Source: Agapetus fuscipes (Eukaryota > Arthropoda > Insecta > Trichoptera > Glossosomatidae). Taken from it: DNA of 64,000 nucleotides. This document shows, piece by piece, positions 62,224-64,000 of this stretch (position 1 is its first letter; every line of letters begins with the position of its first letter). The translations under genes were made by a program, and so were the position numbers. The notes below the pieces were generated by a model. The model worked only from the letters and a program-made list of their open reading frames with translations, was not told the DNA's origin and ran no database searches. Location: positions 1,736,001 through 1,800,000 of the forward strand of contig OX637334.1 of NCBI GenBank assembly GCA_951799405.1, written 5' to 3'.

Positions 62224-62640
62224 AACCCTTTTCTTTTAAGAAATCCTGTGCGGGAGGCTCCCCAGTTCTTGAAAGTCTTGGGGGTCTATATAACCCTGGA
62301 ACGGTGCCGCAGAGGTCTTTAATTGTTGCTTCTGTCATTAGTTAGGCACTGCAAGGAAGTGGCGATTGATGTTGGTTTTGAATAAAACCGGATTAAATTG
62401 GAAAGAGAACACGGTTACTGGTAGATCATTCCATAAACGGGCAGTTTGGCAAAGGAATGAGTCATGAAAAGCCAAGTTCTCATAGTTTTGAGATCGACTG
62501 CAAAGGGATGAATGAGAGTCGTACTACGAGTTTCCCTTTCTGAAATGCGAGGGGGAGGGATTAATGAATGGAGCTCATTAGAAAAGGCTCCGTGGTAATA
62601 TCGATAAAAAAGACTGAGCAAATAACTAACTAACGCAACT
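62224..62640 (-). mobile_element. LINE-d C-terminus and 3' UTR
   Basis: Minus-strand frame with SLFYRYYHGAFSNELHSLIP, RISERETRSTTLIHPFAVDL and KTMRTWLFMTHSFAK, the CR1/L2-like ending, then a small frame change before LPVYG. 3' UTR with GTGCCTAACTAATGACAG and the GTCTTGGGGGTCTA end. Better preserved than the 3.3-kb copy. Confidence 0.8.
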
Positions 62641-62960
62641 AAGCTACACATTTAGTGTAACTTCAAGCCGCGCTATCCCCGAAGGGGTCGCATGTGGCGA
62701 GTTGAACCTATTTATTTTTACAGGTAAGGGGGCCAGCCTTACGCAAACCACTTCAGTTGAAGTGGGGGTTTCCCAGCTTCCGAGAGGGCTGGTACTCATT
62801 TTTCGTGAATGCTGAGTAAGCCTTGCCGGTATTTTATTTTTGGTTTTGAAATAATCACCGAAACGGGAAATCATTTCTGACACCCTCGCCTCGGTGGGAT
62901 TCGAACCCAAGCTCACAGCATGGAATGCAAGCACTCTACCAACTGAGCTGTCGACCGGAT
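62634..62960 (-). mobile_element. SINE-1, full length
   Basis: Minus strand: CCGGTCGACAGCTCAGTTGG head, GGGTTCGAATCCCACC B box (both consensus), full body, TAAATGTGTAGCTTAGTTGCG end. Confidence 0.9.
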
Positions 62961-63007
62961 ACAAACGACCGGAGACAAACATCACTATATTTGTATAGGT
63001 AGGTACC

Positions 63008-63330
63008 TATTGACTTTTTTTGTACAAAATTTCTTTTTAAGGTTTTGTTATTTTTATATACCTGAATGTTATATATTGTTTGTATTCGTTGACTTATAGG
63101 TTGGTATGAGGCTAATCACCCATACTGTAAAAAATGTTTCACTTTGTTAATGTCACCCCTGTTTCAGGGAGGGTCAGTAAAAGATGCAGGGTCTATGTTC
63201 ATTTGAGGTTGGGATTTTAATCTGTACACATGCAGCATTTGTTAGTGCGGACTTACACGTGCATGCATTCAATACGAATTTTAAATGTTAATACATATAT
63301 CTTTGCAACTCCGACTATATAATATATAGA
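63008..63330 (+). mobile_element. LINE-b 3' UTR and terminal repeat
   Basis: TTGACTTTTTTTGTACAAAA and TTAAGGTTTTGTTATTTTTA match the 3' UTR at 46450-46520. The terminal repeat from 63088 ends at CTCCGACTATATAATATATAG. Confidence 0.85.
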
Positions 63331-64000
63331 AGATAATTGTACAGTGGCGTCTTTTCCGTTCAGAGCTTCCCGCTCTGTTTTATTGGTAATATTTCTTGTT
63401 GTGCTTAATGCGGCAGAAATTACATCTAATAGAGACCTTCTGTACTCCGAGTATAAAACCTTAGTTAAACTCCCCTCAAAAGCGTAAATAAAAAATGTAG
63501 GTAAGAAAACTACATCACTCCTAGTGAGTGATAAAGTGTTCGTACATTTTTTGTGTTTACGCTATCGAGGGGAGATAACGTAATATTTTATACTTGAGGT
63601 ACTGATGACGGAGGGCCTTCATCTTGTATAGACATTACCTGGCCCGGATTAAGGGCAGTTCGAACGGTGTAATTGCACCAGGGCCCCTAAATTTTTCACT
63701 TTATTTTATTTTTTACAAAAATATGTTTATTGTTTTACTGATTTGTCTATCTTTTTGTTTCATTTTATATTTCTTTCTTTCACCAACATTTTCAACTTTA
63801 ACTATAAATGAACTAAATTTTATCTCTCTTCTATATAAGTTCTGTTTTTGCTTTTTTTGTATAGATCGTAATTGAAAATTTCAACTTTTACTTTTATCAT
63901 ACTTGTATACCCACACACAGGCTATGCCTATGTGGGTTTCTCTTTTAAGTTTTTTTTTTGAAAATGTATATTTTTATGTGTATTTTATAAGAGGAATGTT
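63331..64000. other. Unassigned; short repeat at 63645-63690
   Basis: 63645-63690 (CGGATTAAGGGCAGTTCGAA, GCACCAGGGCCCC) recurs at 40960-41000. The rest is AT-rich. Confidence 0.45.

Noticed and set aside
62880..62960. tRNA genes (consensus A and B boxes)
   Set aside because: Heads of SINE-1 and SINE-2. The acceptor stem does not close and the sequence continues into SINE bodies.

Overview
The window is eukaryotic, AT-rich and dominated by repeats. It is very probably from an arthropod genome, most likely an insect. The evidence is retrotransposon proteins of arthropod type, dispersed tRNA-headed SINEs, TIR elements with TA or TAA target duplications, frequent GTAGGTACCTA-like strings, and coding sequence only as short islands with splice signals. 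I cannot name a species. There are no bacterial operons, CRISPR arrays, rRNA operons or convincing free-standing tRNA genes. Most long reading frames are repeat shadows.

Repeat families (my own working names): LINE-a, non-LTR retrotransposon 3' ends with an (ACAGTT)n tail; LINE-b, a relative whose last ~250 bp is the commonest repeat here, with a (GATTA)n or (TTATAGA)n tail; LINE-c, with a (GAT)n tail; LINE-d, a CR1/L2-like C-terminus; SINE-1, tRNA-headed, ~330 bp; SINE-2, whose full copies join a 5S rRNA head to a tRNA-like head, ~420 bp; MITE-D and several single TIR elements; foldback family E; repeats F and H; and a solo-LTR family.

Layout. 0-12 kb: LINE, SINE and TIR fragments. 12.1-14.2 kb: two Harbinger-like elements back to back, sharing a TAA. 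15-21.5 kb: LINE-a, SINEs, MITE-D and a split foldback. 22.5 kb: the best host exon (minus strand). 24.2 kb: a mariner relic. 26-38.6 kb: LINE-b with RT, several nested insertions and hairpin MITEs. 41 kb: a 17-18 bp minisatellite and an unidentified coding stretch. 45-47 kb: solo LTRs. 48.1 kb: a coding-like 89-codon frame. 48.9-54.6 kb: a nearly complete Ty3/gypsy element (minus strand) with identical 260-bp LTRs, inserted in a SINE. 57.6 kb: a GC-rich coding-like island. 59.6 kb: a 21-bp minisatellite. The rest is SINE and LINE fragments.

How it fits together. The gypsy element carries PBS, gag, a canonical -1 slippery heptamer at the end of gag, a protease-RT-RNase H-integrase frame and a polypurine tract. 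One extra frame change before the protease appears to break it. The non-autonomous repeats depend on enzymes supplied elsewhere. Target-site duplications around several insertions give their order and show that the ~250-bp repeat is the LINE-b 3' end. Host content is limited to candidate exons at 22.5, 26.4, 41.4, 48.1 and 57.6 kb; only the first has convincing splice sites on both sides. Repeat-unit ends were set by eye and may be off by some tens of bases unless a TSD is stated.
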